Assembly (NCBI GenBank): GCA_963664255.1
Contig: OY760938.1
Span: 1,550,001 to 1,614,000 of the forward strand
Length of the DNA stretch: 64,000 nucleotides
From: G963663775 sp963664255
Lineage (GTDB): Bacteria; Bacillota; Clostridia; Oscillospirales; Butyricicoccaceae
Reading direction: 5' to 3'
Shown here: in pieces, positions 7,956-16,690 of the stretch
Layout of the letters: every line of letters begins with the position of its first letter
Position numbering within the stretch: the first letter of the stretch is position 1
The notes under the pieces: generated by a model
Told to the model about the DNA's origin: nothing
Databases searched by the model: none
The model's input: only the letters and a program-made list of their open reading frames with translations
Translations under genes and position numbers: made by a program

Positions 7956-10048
7956 TGGCAGAGCAGACGAGTCAAAGCAGGCAGGGGACGCGTGGTCCAC
8001 GCATGGGGATGGGACACGGTCCGGGCGGACGCGGCGGATTTGAAAAGCCCAGAAATGTACGCAGCACCATCAAACGCTTACTCACCTATTTGGTGCAGAA
8101 AAAATACCTGTTGCTGCTGGTTGCGGCGTGTGTCATCCTATCCAGTATGGGCAGTGTGGTCGGTTCCTATCTGTTGCGTCCGATTTTGAATACATTGGTG
8201 GAGAATGTGCCCGTGGCAGAAAAGCTGCCACAGGTGGCGCAGCTGTTGCTGCTGTTGCTGGGGATTTATTTGCTCAGTGCGCTTTGCACCTTTATACAAG
8301 CGCGCACCATGGTGTCATTGGCGCAGAAGAGCACCAATGCGCTGCGCCGCGATGTGTTTGACAAGCTGCAGGAATTGCCGCTGTCGTATTTTGATGCACA
8401 TACCCATGGCGAACTGATGAGCCGACTTTCCAATGATGCAGATAACGTGCAAACCGCGTTGGAGCAAAGTGTGGTGGCAATCACCTCAAGCAGTGTGCTG
8501 TTCCTTGGCATTATTTTTGCCATGCTGTACATCTCGCCAGGGCTGTTTTTGGTAACACTGTTGGTGGTTGTGGCAGCACTGCTGTCGTTTAAAATCCTCG
8601 GGGGGAAAAGCCAAACGTATTATCGCAAGCAGCAGGCAGCGATTGGTGCACTCAATGGCAATATTCAAGAAATAATAGAAGGTCTCAAGGTAGTAAAGGC
8701 ATTTACGCACGAAGAAACCGCCAAAACAGACTTTGCGCAGCTTAATGAAGCCTATCGGCAAGCAGCAACACACGCCAATTTTTATGCAGGGGCAACGATG
8801 CCGGCGACATCGAATATTTTCAACATTGGCTTTGCATTGACGGCGACAGTCGGCGGCTTGATGACCCTCGTGGTGGGGCTGGATGTCGGTGGTCTGGTGT
8901 CTTATTTGCAATTTTCCAGACAGTTAATGCAGCCGCTTGCCCAGATGTCCCAGCAGATGAATATGACCTTGTCCGCACTGGCCGGTGCAGAGCGGATTTT
9001 TGAGCTGATGGACAGCACGCCCGAGGTGGATGCAGGCACGGTTACATTGGTGCCCATTGAAAAAACCGCGGAGGGCACATGGACGATACAGGAAACAGGG
9101 CACACACAGCATTGGGCATGGAAAGTGCCGAAAAACGGAAAAATGCACTTGGTACCAGTCATGCAGGGAGAAGGAAATACACTGGTTGAGGTCGAGCGGG
9201 AAAACGCACAGGGCGTATGGGCGTGGAAGTATCCCGACCATACGGGCAAGCTGCAGCTGCACCGCGTGTACGGTGCGGTGCAGACGGATGCGGAGGGGTA
9301 TTATCTGAGCGAGCTGAAAGGTGCAGTACGGTTGACAGATGTCGATTTTGCATATGTGCCTGGAAAACCAGTGCTGAAAGAAGTGTCGGTTTTTGCAAAC
9401 CCAGGGCAGAAAATTGCGTTTGTGGGCTCGACAGGTGCGGGGAAAACCACCATTACCAATCTTATCAATCGCTTTTACGAAATTGAACAGGGGATGTTGA
9501 CCTATGACGGCATGGATGTACGGGAAATCCAGAAGGCATCGCTGCGTGCTTCGTTGGGGATGGTGCTACAGGACACGCATCTGTTTACAGGCACCATTCT
9601 GGAGAATATTCGGTATGGACGGCTGGAAGCGACCGATGCAGAGTGTGTGGCGGCTGCCAAAACCGCCAATGCAGACAGCTTTATTCGGCGTTTGCCAAAT
9701 GGTTATCAGACACTGGTGAGTGGGGATGGGGTCAACCTTTCGCAGGGGCAGCGGCAGCTGCTGGCGATTGCGCGCGTTGCGGTGGCAGACCCGCCTGTCA
9801 TGGTGCTGGATGAGGCAACCTCTTCGATTGATACCCGTACGGAGCAGTTGATTGCCGATGGCATGGATGCGCTCATGCGTGGGCGCACGGTGCTGGTCAT
9901 CGCACATCGCCTGTCAACGGTGCGCAATGCAGATTGTATTGTGGTGATAGAACAGGGAAAGGTTGCAGAAAAGGGCAATCATCAGCAGTTGTTGCAGCAG
10001 CAAGGGCGGTATTATCAGCTATACACCGGACAATTTGAACTGACATAA
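7955..10048 (+). CDS. ABC exporter half-transporter B with a 100-residue insertion
   Basis: 697 residues from ATG 7955, which overlaps the previous stop by one base (TAATG). An earlier GTG is possible. The N-terminal tail is Gly/Arg-rich and is followed by the six-helix membrane domain. The ATPase domain has Walker A GSTGAGKTT, signature LSQGQRQLL and Walker B VMVLDEATSSID, with the catalytic Glu kept, complementing partner A. Between the two domains, about residues 355-458, lies an extra segment with two copies of a W-A-W-K-x-P motif, making the protein about 100 residues longer than usual. I recall similar insertions in other clostridial homologues. Substrate unknown. Confidence 0.93.
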   Translation: MAEQTSQSRQGTRGPRMGMGHGPGGRGGFEKPRNVRSTIKRLLTYLVQKKYLLLLVAACVILSSMGSVVGSYLLRPILNTLVENVPVAEKLPQVAQLLLLLLGIYLLSALCTFIQARTMVSLAQKSTNALRRDVFDKLQELPLSYFDAHTHGELMSRLSNDADNVQTALEQSVVAITSSSVLFLGIIFAMLYISPGLFLVTLLVVVAALLSFKILGGKSQTYYRKQQAAIGALNGNIQEIIEGLKVVKAFTHEETAKTDFAQLNEAYRQAATHANFYAGATMPATSNIFNIGFALTATVGGLMTLVVGLDVGGLVSYLQFSRQLMQPLAQMSQQMNMTLSALAGAERIFELMDSTPEVDAGTVTLVPIEKTAEGTWTIQETGHTQHWAWKVPKNGKMHLVPVMQGEGNTLVEVERENAQGVWAWKYPDHTGKLQLHRVYGAVQTDAEGYYLSELKGAVRLTDVDFAYVPGKPVLKEVSVFANPGQKIAFVGSTGAGKTTITNLINRFYEIEQGMLTYDGMDVREIQKASLRASLGMVLQDTHLFTGTILENIRYGRLEATDAECVAAAKTANADSFIRRLPNGYQTLVSGDGVNLSQGQRQLLAIARVAVADPPVMVLDEATSSIDTRTEQLIADGMDALMRGRTVLVIAHRLSTVRNADCIVVIEQGKVAEKGNHQQLLQQQGRYYQLYTGQFELT

Positions 10049-10139
10049 AGCCAGCGGTATCGTGGCAGAAAACACACGTGGGAGCACTGTAAGCAATGCG
10101 TCAAGTGGGATATAAATTTTTGCAAAGGCTTGAAAACGG

Positions 10140-10168
10140 TGGACGATTTTAACCGAGTATGCTATAAT
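10140..10168 (+). promoter_or_regulatory. promoter of cheW
   Basis: TGGACG, 17-nt spacer, perfect TATAAT preceded by TGC (extended -10). Lies 83 nt before the cheW start. Confidence 0.65.
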
Positions 10169-10250
10169 ACTAGAACAAAAGCAAAGCAAAAAGACAGAAA
10201 TGATGAATCGTTGCAACAACAGCACAGACCGCAAAAAAGGGGGGTTCAAA

Positions 10251-10751
10251 ATGAAAGCAGAGCAGCTGCGTGACATGACAAATATGTTAGACATCAGTGA
10301 AACAAAGGACAAATATCTTACCTTTTGGGCCGGAGAACGGATTTTTGGCGTTTCTATTGCGGATGTTGTGCAGATTGTGCAGATGCAGCCCTTTACAGAG
10401 GTGCCAGAGTTTCCGGACTATGCAAGGGGTATCATTACACTGCGCGGCAGCATTATTCCCATTGTCGATGTGCGAAAGCGATTTCACATGCCGGACAGAG
10501 AATATGATGACCGCACCTGCATCATCGTGTGCAGCATTGCGGGCGATTATTTGGGGTTTATTGTCGACCGTGTGGACGAAGTCACCTTTATTTCGCAAGA
10601 GGAAATTGCCCAGCCGCCGTCAATCGCAGAAACTGATATGGCAGATTACTTGATGGGTGTGAGTCAGCGAGAACAGCACCTGATTTTATTGATGGATATG
10701 AAAAATTTTTTAACACAAAAACAGAGAGACAAGTTAAAACAGACGATGTAG
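10251..10751 (+). CDS. cheW: chemotaxis coupling protein CheW
   Basis: 166 residues from ATG 10251, preceded by AAGGGGGG. The fold is the usual pair of small beta-barrels, with YLTFWAGERIFGVSIADV at the start and the conserved RGSIIPIVDVRKRF near the middle. CheW links receptors to the kinase CheA at the membrane. Here it directly precedes a receptor gene, with a terminator hairpin between, so they form a small chemosensory locus. No cheA, cheY or flagellar gene is in the window, so those would be elsewhere or the array serves another output. Confidence 0.93.
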   Translation: MKAEQLRDMTNMLDISETKDKYLTFWAGERIFGVSIADVVQIVQMQPFTEVPEFPDYARGIITLRGSIIPIVDVRKRFHMPDREYDDRTCIIVCSIAGDYLGFIVDRVDEVTFISQEEIAQPPSIAETDMADYLMGVSQREQHLILLMDMKNFLTQKQRDKLKQTM

Positions 10752-10782
10752 CCACAATTTTAAGATTGCGGCACATCGAATC

Positions 10783-10826
10783 AAAAGAGCCATGTGCCCG
10801 CAAATGTGGGCATATGGCTCTTTTTT
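10783..10826 (+). terminator. terminator between cheW and the receptor gene
   Basis: AAAAGAGCCATGTGCCC pairs with GGGCATATGGCTCTTTT (one mismatch), followed by T6 in all. May be partly read through into the receptor gene. Confidence 0.85.
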
Positions 10827-10916
10827 ATGTAAAAGGGATGAAAAGTATGTAAAGCGAATACGAGGAAAACCGAGTGCAAGCAAGAAGGATACAGATAGGC
10901 TGGGAGGATATACACA

Positions 10917-13130
10917 ATGGAACTGGAAAATATGCAGGGCTTTGGCAAGCGCGGTGCGGGGTTTACCGATTGGGGTAAAAAAGCGGAAAAAATCAGAAGA
11001 TGGAATAAGCGGAAAAGGGACTGGCAGCAGATGCGGAAAAAAGGAACGCAGTGGGCGGCGCAGCTGAAAAACAGGGTGCAGCGGCATATCCAGACGCAGC
11101 GGGCAAAAAGCGCACAAGAGCAGCCGTCCGGTGGCACGCAGACACTGCAAACGAAAACCACCGTAAAGGCAAAAATCAAGCGTGCCAATATCCTCATCAT
11201 GACGGTTGGTCTGGTGAGCGTTGGCGTGCTGGCAAGCAGCATCGGATATATTGCAACCAAAAGAACCGTGGCAGATGACATGGTGGCAACAGCGCAGATT
11301 TCAGCCGATTTGGTGAAGTATAAATTGAAAACCACGATGACGGTGGTTGAAACACTGGGCACGTTGGAAAAATTGGCAAGCGACAGCAGTGCGGTGCTGG
11401 ACAAAAAGCACATCTTAGAAGATTATATGCGCTATTATAACTGGTATCGGATTGATTATTATGCGCCAAATGGGAAAAGTATTTTTTATGATGCGGTTGA
11501 TGTTGCGGAGCAACCGTATTTTCAAACGGCACTTTCGGGCATGTCAGCGATTGGAGACCCGATTTATGATGAAGAATCCAAGGACTATATTGTGAGCATT
11601 GCAGCACCTGTCTGGCAGGAGGGCAAGCGCAATGGCACAGTGGTTGGCGTGGCAATGGCACTGCTCCATGCAACCGACTTGAGCAAAATGGTGGCAGATA
11701 TTAAAGTAAGTGAGAATGCCAGCGCGTATATCATTGGACAGCAAGGCAATATGGTCGCCAATGAAGAATACGATTTGGTGAGAACTGCAAATAACACCAT
11801 AGAAGCCGCCAAAACACAGACCGATTTGCAAGAATTGGCGAGTTATGAGATGAAAATGGTCAATCAGGAAAAAGGCTTTGGAGAATATACCTATAACCGA
11901 GAGAAAATGTTTTTGGCATATGCACCGATTGGGATGAATGGGTGGAGCCTTGCCGTAGATGCACCAGTAGATGACTTTATGGGCATGATGAAACATGGCA
12001 TTGTTCTGACGCTGTTGGTGATTGCGGGGATTTTGCTCATCACCTTGGTGGTTTCCTTTCAGATTGCCAACCGCATTGGAAAGCCCATTAGTCAATGCAC
12101 CGAACGCATCGAGCGGCTGGCGCAGGGAGATTTGCATTCTGAAACGCCAAGGGTAAGCGGAAATGATGAAATGGCGGTTTTGGCGGCATCCACGCAGCGG
12201 ATTGTAGACAGTATGCGGGAGGTCATCGTCGATTTGCAGGGGTCGCTGGAAGAAATTGCGCAGGGAAATTTCACAGGGCAACGCACGCGAGCCGACATCT
12301 ATGTGGGGGACTTTCAGCCGCTGGTGCACTCCATCTATGACATTATGAGCACCATGTCCAGCGCGATACTGACCATTCATGAGTCCTCTGAAGAGGTGGC
12401 GGCAGGTGCAGAGCGCATCTCCATTGGGGCACAAATGCTGAGCCAGGGTGCCACCGAGCAGGCGGCATCTGTGGAGCAGATGGCGGTGACCATGGGCGAA
12501 GTGGCAGAAAAGAGCACCGCAAATGCAACCCATTGTGAACAGGCATGGAAGCAGGCAGAACAGGCGAAGACAGAGGCGGCAGACAGCAATCATCGTATGC
12601 AGGCGCTGCTGGAAGCCACGCAGGATATTGCCGGAACGTCAAAAGAAATTGGAAAAATTATAAAAGATATTGAGGATATTGCCTTCCAAACGAATATTTT
12701 GGCATTGAATGCGGCGGTAGAAGCCGCACGTGCCGGACAAGCGGGCAAGGGCTTTGCAGTGGTTGCAGGAGAGGTGCGAAATCTGGCGGTCAAATCGGGC
12801 GAAGCCTCGAAGAATACCGCTGCACTCATTGAAAATGCACTGCGTGCTGCAAAAACGGGCAGTGGCATTGCGCAGGAAACAGCGACATCCTTGAACAGGG
12901 TGCTGCACAGCATTGGTGCAACTGCCGGTTCCATCCGCCATATTGCGGAGGCTTCGGAGCACCAATCCGGCATCATTGCGCAGGTGGCAACGGGTATTGA
13001 GCAGATCTCTACAGTGGTGCAGAGCAATTCTGCAACTGCGGAGGAAAGTGCGGCAGCCAGCGACCAACTGTCCGAGCAGTCCAAAATGCTGCAGCAGCTC
13101 GTTGCACGGTTTCAATTACTAAACGCATAG
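10917..13130 (+). CDS. methyl-accepting chemotaxis receptor with basic N-terminal extension
   Basis: 737 residues from ATG 10917 (GGGAGG 9 nt upstream). Order of parts: a strongly basic cytoplasmic extension (residues 1-88, about 25 Lys/Arg), TM1 (91-113), an extracellular double-Cache-like sensor of about 240 residues with RIDYYAPNGKSIFYD, TM2 near 360-380, HAMP (IGKPISQCTERIERLAQGD), a linker repeat resembling a second HAMP, and a methyl-accepting coiled coil. The signalling tip is IEDIAFQTNILALNAAVEAA. Such receptors sense small ligands outside the cell and control CheA through CheW. The extension before TM1 is unusual. Confidence 0.92.
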   Translation: MELENMQGFGKRGAGFTDWGKKAEKIRRWNKRKRDWQQMRKKGTQWAAQLKNRVQRHIQTQRAKSAQEQPSGGTQTLQTKTTVKAKIKRANILIMTVGLVSVGVLASSIGYIATKRTVADDMVATAQISADLVKYKLKTTMTVVETLGTLEKLASDSSAVLDKKHILEDYMRYYNWYRIDYYAPNGKSIFYDAVDVAEQPYFQTALSGMSAIGDPIYDEESKDYIVSIAAPVWQEGKRNGTVVGVAMALLHATDLSKMVADIKVSENASAYIIGQQGNMVANEEYDLVRTANNTIEAAKTQTDLQELASYEMKMVNQEKGFGEYTYNREKMFLAYAPIGMNGWSLAVDAPVDDFMGMMKHGIVLTLLVIAGILLITLVVSFQIANRIGKPISQCTERIERLAQGDLHSETPRVSGNDEMAVLAASTQRIVDSMREVIVDLQGSLEEIAQGNFTGQRTRADIYVGDFQPLVHSIYDIMSTMSSAILTIHESSEEVAAGAERISIGAQMLSQGATEQAASVEQMAVTMGEVAEKSTANATHCEQAWKQAEQAKTEAADSNHRMQALLEATQDIAGTSKEIGKIIKDIEDIAFQTNILALNAAVEAARAGQAGKGFAVVAGEVRNLAVKSGEASKNTAALIENALRAAKTGSGIAQETATSLNRVLHSIGATAGSIRHIAEASEHQSGIIAQVATGIEQISTVVQSNSATAEESAAASDQLSEQSKMLQQLVARFQLLNA

Positions 13131-13168
13131 CGGGGAACGGTGCGGCGGTTCAAACGATAAAAGGAAAC

Positions 13169-13210
13169 GGGCTTATGTGACCATGCAGGTCACATAAGCC
13201 CATATTTTTA
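13169..13210 (+). terminator. terminator after the chemoreceptor gene
   Basis: Perfect 14-bp stem (13169-13182 with 13188-13201), five-base loop, then ATATTTTTA. Confidence 0.85.
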
Positions 13211-13221
13211 GGCAATACCTG

Positions 13222-13250
13222 TTGACAATGTGCAAAAAAAGACTGATAAT
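13222..13250 (+). promoter_or_regulatory. promoter of the glycosyltransferase gene
   Basis: TTGACA, 17-nt spacer, GATAAT, about 120 nt before the start. Confidence 0.6.
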
Positions 13251-13372
13251 AGATACTATATACACGGTTTTGACAATCAAAACAGCAATGAAACGAGGGG
13301 TATTGCTGAAAATCATACGGTTTTTTGTTGCAGCAAATTTGAACAAGGATATAAAAAGGGGAGGTTTCATTT

Positions 13373-15472
13373 ATGCTCCTATCCATAGGGATGATTGTAA
13401 AAAATGAAGAAAAATATTTGGGGCGCTGCTTAGAAGCATTGCAGCCATTGCTGCAGCAGGTCGATAGCGAATTGATTATTATTGATACCGGTTCTACCGA
13501 CCGTACGGTCGAAATTGCGCGGGAGTTTACGGATAAAGTATATTTTTTTGAATGGTGCAATGACTTTGCAGCGGCGAGAAACGCGGGGCTGAAGCGTGCC
13601 CGCGGCGCATGGTTTATGGGATTGGATGCAGATGAAATTTTCACCGATAGTGTGCAGGAAATCATTGCATTTTTTAAAACAGGGGAATATAAAAAATACA
13701 ATACGGCATCTATCATCATTCGAAATTCCAACCAATCAACCCATCAAGTCTATTCGGATGCGCGGTTGCTTCGTCTCACCAAAGTGCACCCCGACACCCA
13801 ATATATCAATCCAATTCATGAGGTTTTGGCGCCTGCTATGACGCCGGTAAAGGAACTGCAGGCGATTGCACTGCACTATGGATACGTGCAGGAAGATAAG
13901 GAGTTTATCACTAAAAAAGCAGAGCGAAACATCACTATGCTGAAAGGTATGCTGGAGAAAAATCCGACCAACAGCAAGCATTGTTATGATATTTGCAAAT
14001 CCTATTCCTTAATTGCAGGGTTTGAAGATGCACTGCACTATTGCGAATTGGGACTGCAGTATGCAACTGGCAAGCAGGCACACTTGGAATATCCGCTGTG
14101 GTTTTTGAAAGTGGTGATGCTGTTTTCACTGGGACGAGAGCGTGAAACCATACAGAGTGCGGATGCGTACTTTTCGCTGCCAAACAAAAAAGCCAGTGTA
14201 TTTGACTTGGAAATGTATTGGTTCGCCGGGTTTTTGTATTACAAATATGGGGAATACAAAGAGGCAGCCGCGGCTTTCAAAGGCTATGTGAATGCCCTGC
14301 AGCGGTATCAGCGTGGAGAATACACGCAGTTGGAGAACTTTTATTACGAAGAACAGCACACCAATCAATATGCGTTTAAAGAAGCGGTGTTGAAGCTGGT
14401 GTTGGCGCTTGGGAAAATAGAAGACTATGAAGCGGCAAACCAGTATCTCAGAACATATTTTCAGGCAGAATGGTATGAAGTATATTTCTTTAACGTTATC
14501 ATAGAGCTGGAATTCATGGTGATGGAAAAGCGAGGAGACTTTTCACGCCTGGCAGAGTTGTATCAAATGCTGGAAAACAGCAGCAAAGAGCAGGCGTTTT
14601 TGCAGCGAATAGAAGAAGCTGTTGGAAATGACGCATATGCAGAGCAGGCGCTCGCGGTGCTGGCAACGGTCGACAGCCAAAGCGAATATATCCAAATGAA
14701 CCAAATGCGGTATCAATTCCGTGGCGGCAAGCTGCAAAAGGAAGCAGTAGAAGCATTTGTTTCGTCTGTTGCAGAGTGGCAACCCTTGTATGCGGATGTT
14801 TTATATTTTGCAGTGTACTGCGGCTGTGATTGGAAGCTGCTGCGAGAGAAGGTGGATGTGCATGCGCTGAATACACTTTTGTTTGAAAGCCCTTCGCTGC
14901 ATTTTTCAGATTTATCTCGTGTGATTTATGAGGTAGCGGCGCAGAAACGCCAAGAGCCCGCCATTCGTCACAGTTTTTGGCTGACGCATTTGAGTTTTTG
15001 GAGCTTGGTTGCACAAAGCGGGGCAGAAGATGAAATGCTGCTGCTGTGCAAGGTCTATGCAAAGGAGGCACACGCTTGTGTCGAGTGGCTTTACAGCAAA
15101 GAGGTTCTGGAAGAGAGCACACACAGCTTAATTCCAACACCGCTACGGGTAGGATATTATTTCTATATGGCGCTGCAGGCAGCATCTTTTCAAGAGAAGG
15201 CTACATATTGGAAGGCTGCGGTAAAAATTTGCTCAAAAATGGAGCACGCAACAAAGTTGATGATAAATGCACTGGCAGCCGAGCAGAAGGGACAGCTAGA
15301 AGAATCGGAGCAGGAGCAGCTGCAGAAATATGCAGAGATTGTAAAAACCAACATCAAGGGTATGATACAGCAGGGGCAAATGACGCAGGCAACTGCGCTT
15401 TTGACGGAATATGAGAAGATTTGTCCGAATGACAAAGAACTTTCCGAACTGCGGCAGCTGCTGGCGCAATAG
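13373..15472 (+). CDS. family 2 glycosyltransferase with TPR-like tail
   Basis: 699 residues from ATG 13373 (GGGGAGG 8 nt upstream). The N-terminal 230 residues are a GT-A fold of family 2: SIGMIVKNEEKYLGRCL, IIIDTGSTDRTVEIA and GLDADEIF with the metal-binding acidic group. The next 450 residues are helical, with repeats of TPR spacing such as FEDALHYCELGLQYATG and YKEAAAAFKGYVNALQRY. Enzymes of this build (SunS-like or clostridial surface-protein glycosylases) attach sugars to proteins or peptides. Near SLH-protein genes a cell-surface glycan role is possible but not shown. Monocistronic. Confidence 0.85.
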   Translation: MLLSIGMIVKNEEKYLGRCLEALQPLLQQVDSELIIIDTGSTDRTVEIAREFTDKVYFFEWCNDFAAARNAGLKRARGAWFMGLDADEIFTDSVQEIIAFFKTGEYKKYNTASIIIRNSNQSTHQVYSDARLLRLTKVHPDTQYINPIHEVLAPAMTPVKELQAIALHYGYVQEDKEFITKKAERNITMLKGMLEKNPTNSKHCYDICKSYSLIAGFEDALHYCELGLQYATGKQAHLEYPLWFLKVVMLFSLGRERETIQSADAYFSLPNKKASVFDLEMYWFAGFLYYKYGEYKEAAAAFKGYVNALQRYQRGEYTQLENFYYEEQHTNQYAFKEAVLKLVLALGKIEDYEAANQYLRTYFQAEWYEVYFFNVIIELEFMVMEKRGDFSRLAELYQMLENSSKEQAFLQRIEEAVGNDAYAEQALAVLATVDSQSEYIQMNQMRYQFRGGKLQKEAVEAFVSSVAEWQPLYADVLYFAVYCGCDWKLLREKVDVHALNTLLFESPSLHFSDLSRVIYEVAAQKRQEPAIRHSFWLTHLSFWSLVAQSGAEDEMLLLCKVYAKEAHACVEWLYSKEVLEESTHSLIPTPLRVGYYFYMALQAASFQEKATYWKAAVKICSKMEHATKLMINALAAEQKGQLEESEQEQLQKYAEIVKTNIKGMIQQGQMTQATALLTEYEKICPNDKELSELRQLLAQ

Positions 15473-15507
15473 CAGGGTAAAAACCTCTTTTTTCGCCAAG
15501 GCACACA

Positions 15508-15547
15508 AAAAAACATCCTTTCTCACGGAAGAGAAAGGATGTTTTTT
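15508..15547. terminator. bidirectional terminator between glycosyltransferase and rpe
   Basis: A-run, ACATCCTTTCTC, six-base loop, GAGAAAGGATGT, T-run. Confidence 0.9.
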
Positions 15548-15568
15548 CGCAGACGCGTCCAGAAGGCA

Positions 15569-15585
15569 CTGTAAATACAGGTTCT
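15569..15585. repeat. single-end remnant of the inverted-repeat element
   Basis: CTGTAAATACAGGTTCT matches 15 of 17 bases of the right end found at 1049 and 27311. No left partner is seen nearby. Its last base is the first base of the rpe stop codon. Confidence 0.45.
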
Positions 15586-16268
15586 TACTTCGTCCAGGTT
15601 GCGCGACCAACGCCCACACGGAATTTTTCCAGAAATTCACGTACGTTTTCAGAAATATCGCCATTAAACACCGCAGAGCCTGCCACAATGACATCGGCAC
15701 CAGCAGCAATAATGTCCTCTACGTTGGTGATTTTTGCACCGCCGTCAATCTCTAGCTCGCAGTTGTAGCCATTGTCCTGAATTGCCTTGCGCACGGCACG
15801 GATTTTGTCCATACTTTCCGGAATGAAGCCTTGTCCGCCAAAACCAGGTTCTACGGTCATCAGCAGCACCATGTCACAGTACGGCAGCAGCGGCAGAAGC
15901 ACATCGACAGGCGTGCCCGGCTTGATGGTGCAGCTTGCCTTGACCCCTGCGGCACGGATTTTTTTCAGCTGCTCTAAGGTGTCGCCGTTGGATTCATAAT
16001 GCACGGTGATGATGTCCGCGCCCGCCTTGATGAAATCATCCAGATACTGGTCGGGGTCGGAAATCATCAGATGAACATCAAGCACACCGCCGCAGGATTT
16101 GCGAATGGCGCTGACAACAGGCGCACCAATCGTGATGTTTGGCACGAAATGTCCGTCCATGACATCGATGTGGACATATTCTGCCCCAGCGGCGGTGGCA
16201 GTGCGAATGTCACGGGAGAGATTGGCGAAATCAGCGGAAAGAATGGATGGGGAAAGTGTAATTTTCAT
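15585..16268 (-). CDS. rpe: ribulose-phosphate 3-epimerase
   Basis: 227 residues from ATG 16268 (GGAGG 9-10 nt upstream; a longer frame upstream lacks a site). TIM barrel with SPSILSADF, HIDVMDGHFVPN (metal His and catalytic Asp), DVHLMISDP, the MTVEPGFGGQGF loop and EIDGGAKITN, all as in Rpe. Interconverts ribulose 5-phosphate and xylulose 5-phosphate in the pentose-phosphate pathway, in the cytoplasm. The C-terminal stretch after EFLEKF is slightly longer than usual and ends in the repeat remnant. Single gene, divergent from purL. Confidence 0.96.
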   Translation of the reverse strand: MKITLSPSILSADFANLSRDIRTATAAGAEYVHIDVMDGHFVPNITIGAPVVSAIRKSCGGVLDVHLMISDPDQYLDDFIKAGADIITVHYESNGDTLEQLKKIRAAGVKASCTIKPGTPVDVLLPLLPYCDMVLLMTVEPGFGGQGFIPESMDKIRAVRKAIQDNGYNCELEIDGGAKITNVEDIIAAGADVIVAGSAVFNGDISENVREFLEKFRVGVGRATWTK

Positions 16269-16581
16269 AAGAAGAAACCTCCTTGCGTTCTTGGAAACGA
16301 TGAACACGCAAAACGTGGACTGCATAGGATAGAACACACAAACGAGTGGTCATGGCTGCAGCTGCATCCGCACGATGCGAGATTTATGACATCGTTTTTG
16401 AAATATGAGGGGTCGTGCTTTCGCAGCGCGACCTCTTCGTGTTGATTCTAATAGATTCAGTATACACTACCAGCCCAAAGAATTCAAAACAAAAAATAGG
16501 CGTGGACACAAACCTTAAAAAAGGATTGCAAAAATGCGGGGAATTTTGCAGAAGAATCAGCAGAACTTTGCTGCCGCTCTC
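16269..16581. other. intergenic region between rpe and purL
   Basis: No gene is seen. An 11-bp stem with wobble pairs (AGGGGTCGTGC with GCGCGACCTCT, 16410-16438) has no U-run on either strand. No known riboswitch pattern was recognised. Confidence 0.4.
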
Positions 16582-16610
16582 TTGATTTTTGTTGCAGAAA
16601 ACGGTATCAT
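16582..16610 (+). promoter_or_regulatory. promoter of purL
   Basis: TTGATT, 17-nt spacer, TATCAT, leaving a leader of about 75 nt. Confidence 0.55.
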
Positions 16611-16690
16611 ATAAAAGAAAATGTCAATCACGATGCGTTGGGAAGATTCGTGGCGTGCAAGATGCATCCGTAGAAAAGGAGTTTATCAAT

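Noticed and set aside
16410..16438. Stem with wobble pairs between rpe and purL as a terminator
   Set aside because: No U-run on either strand and no gene ending next to it.
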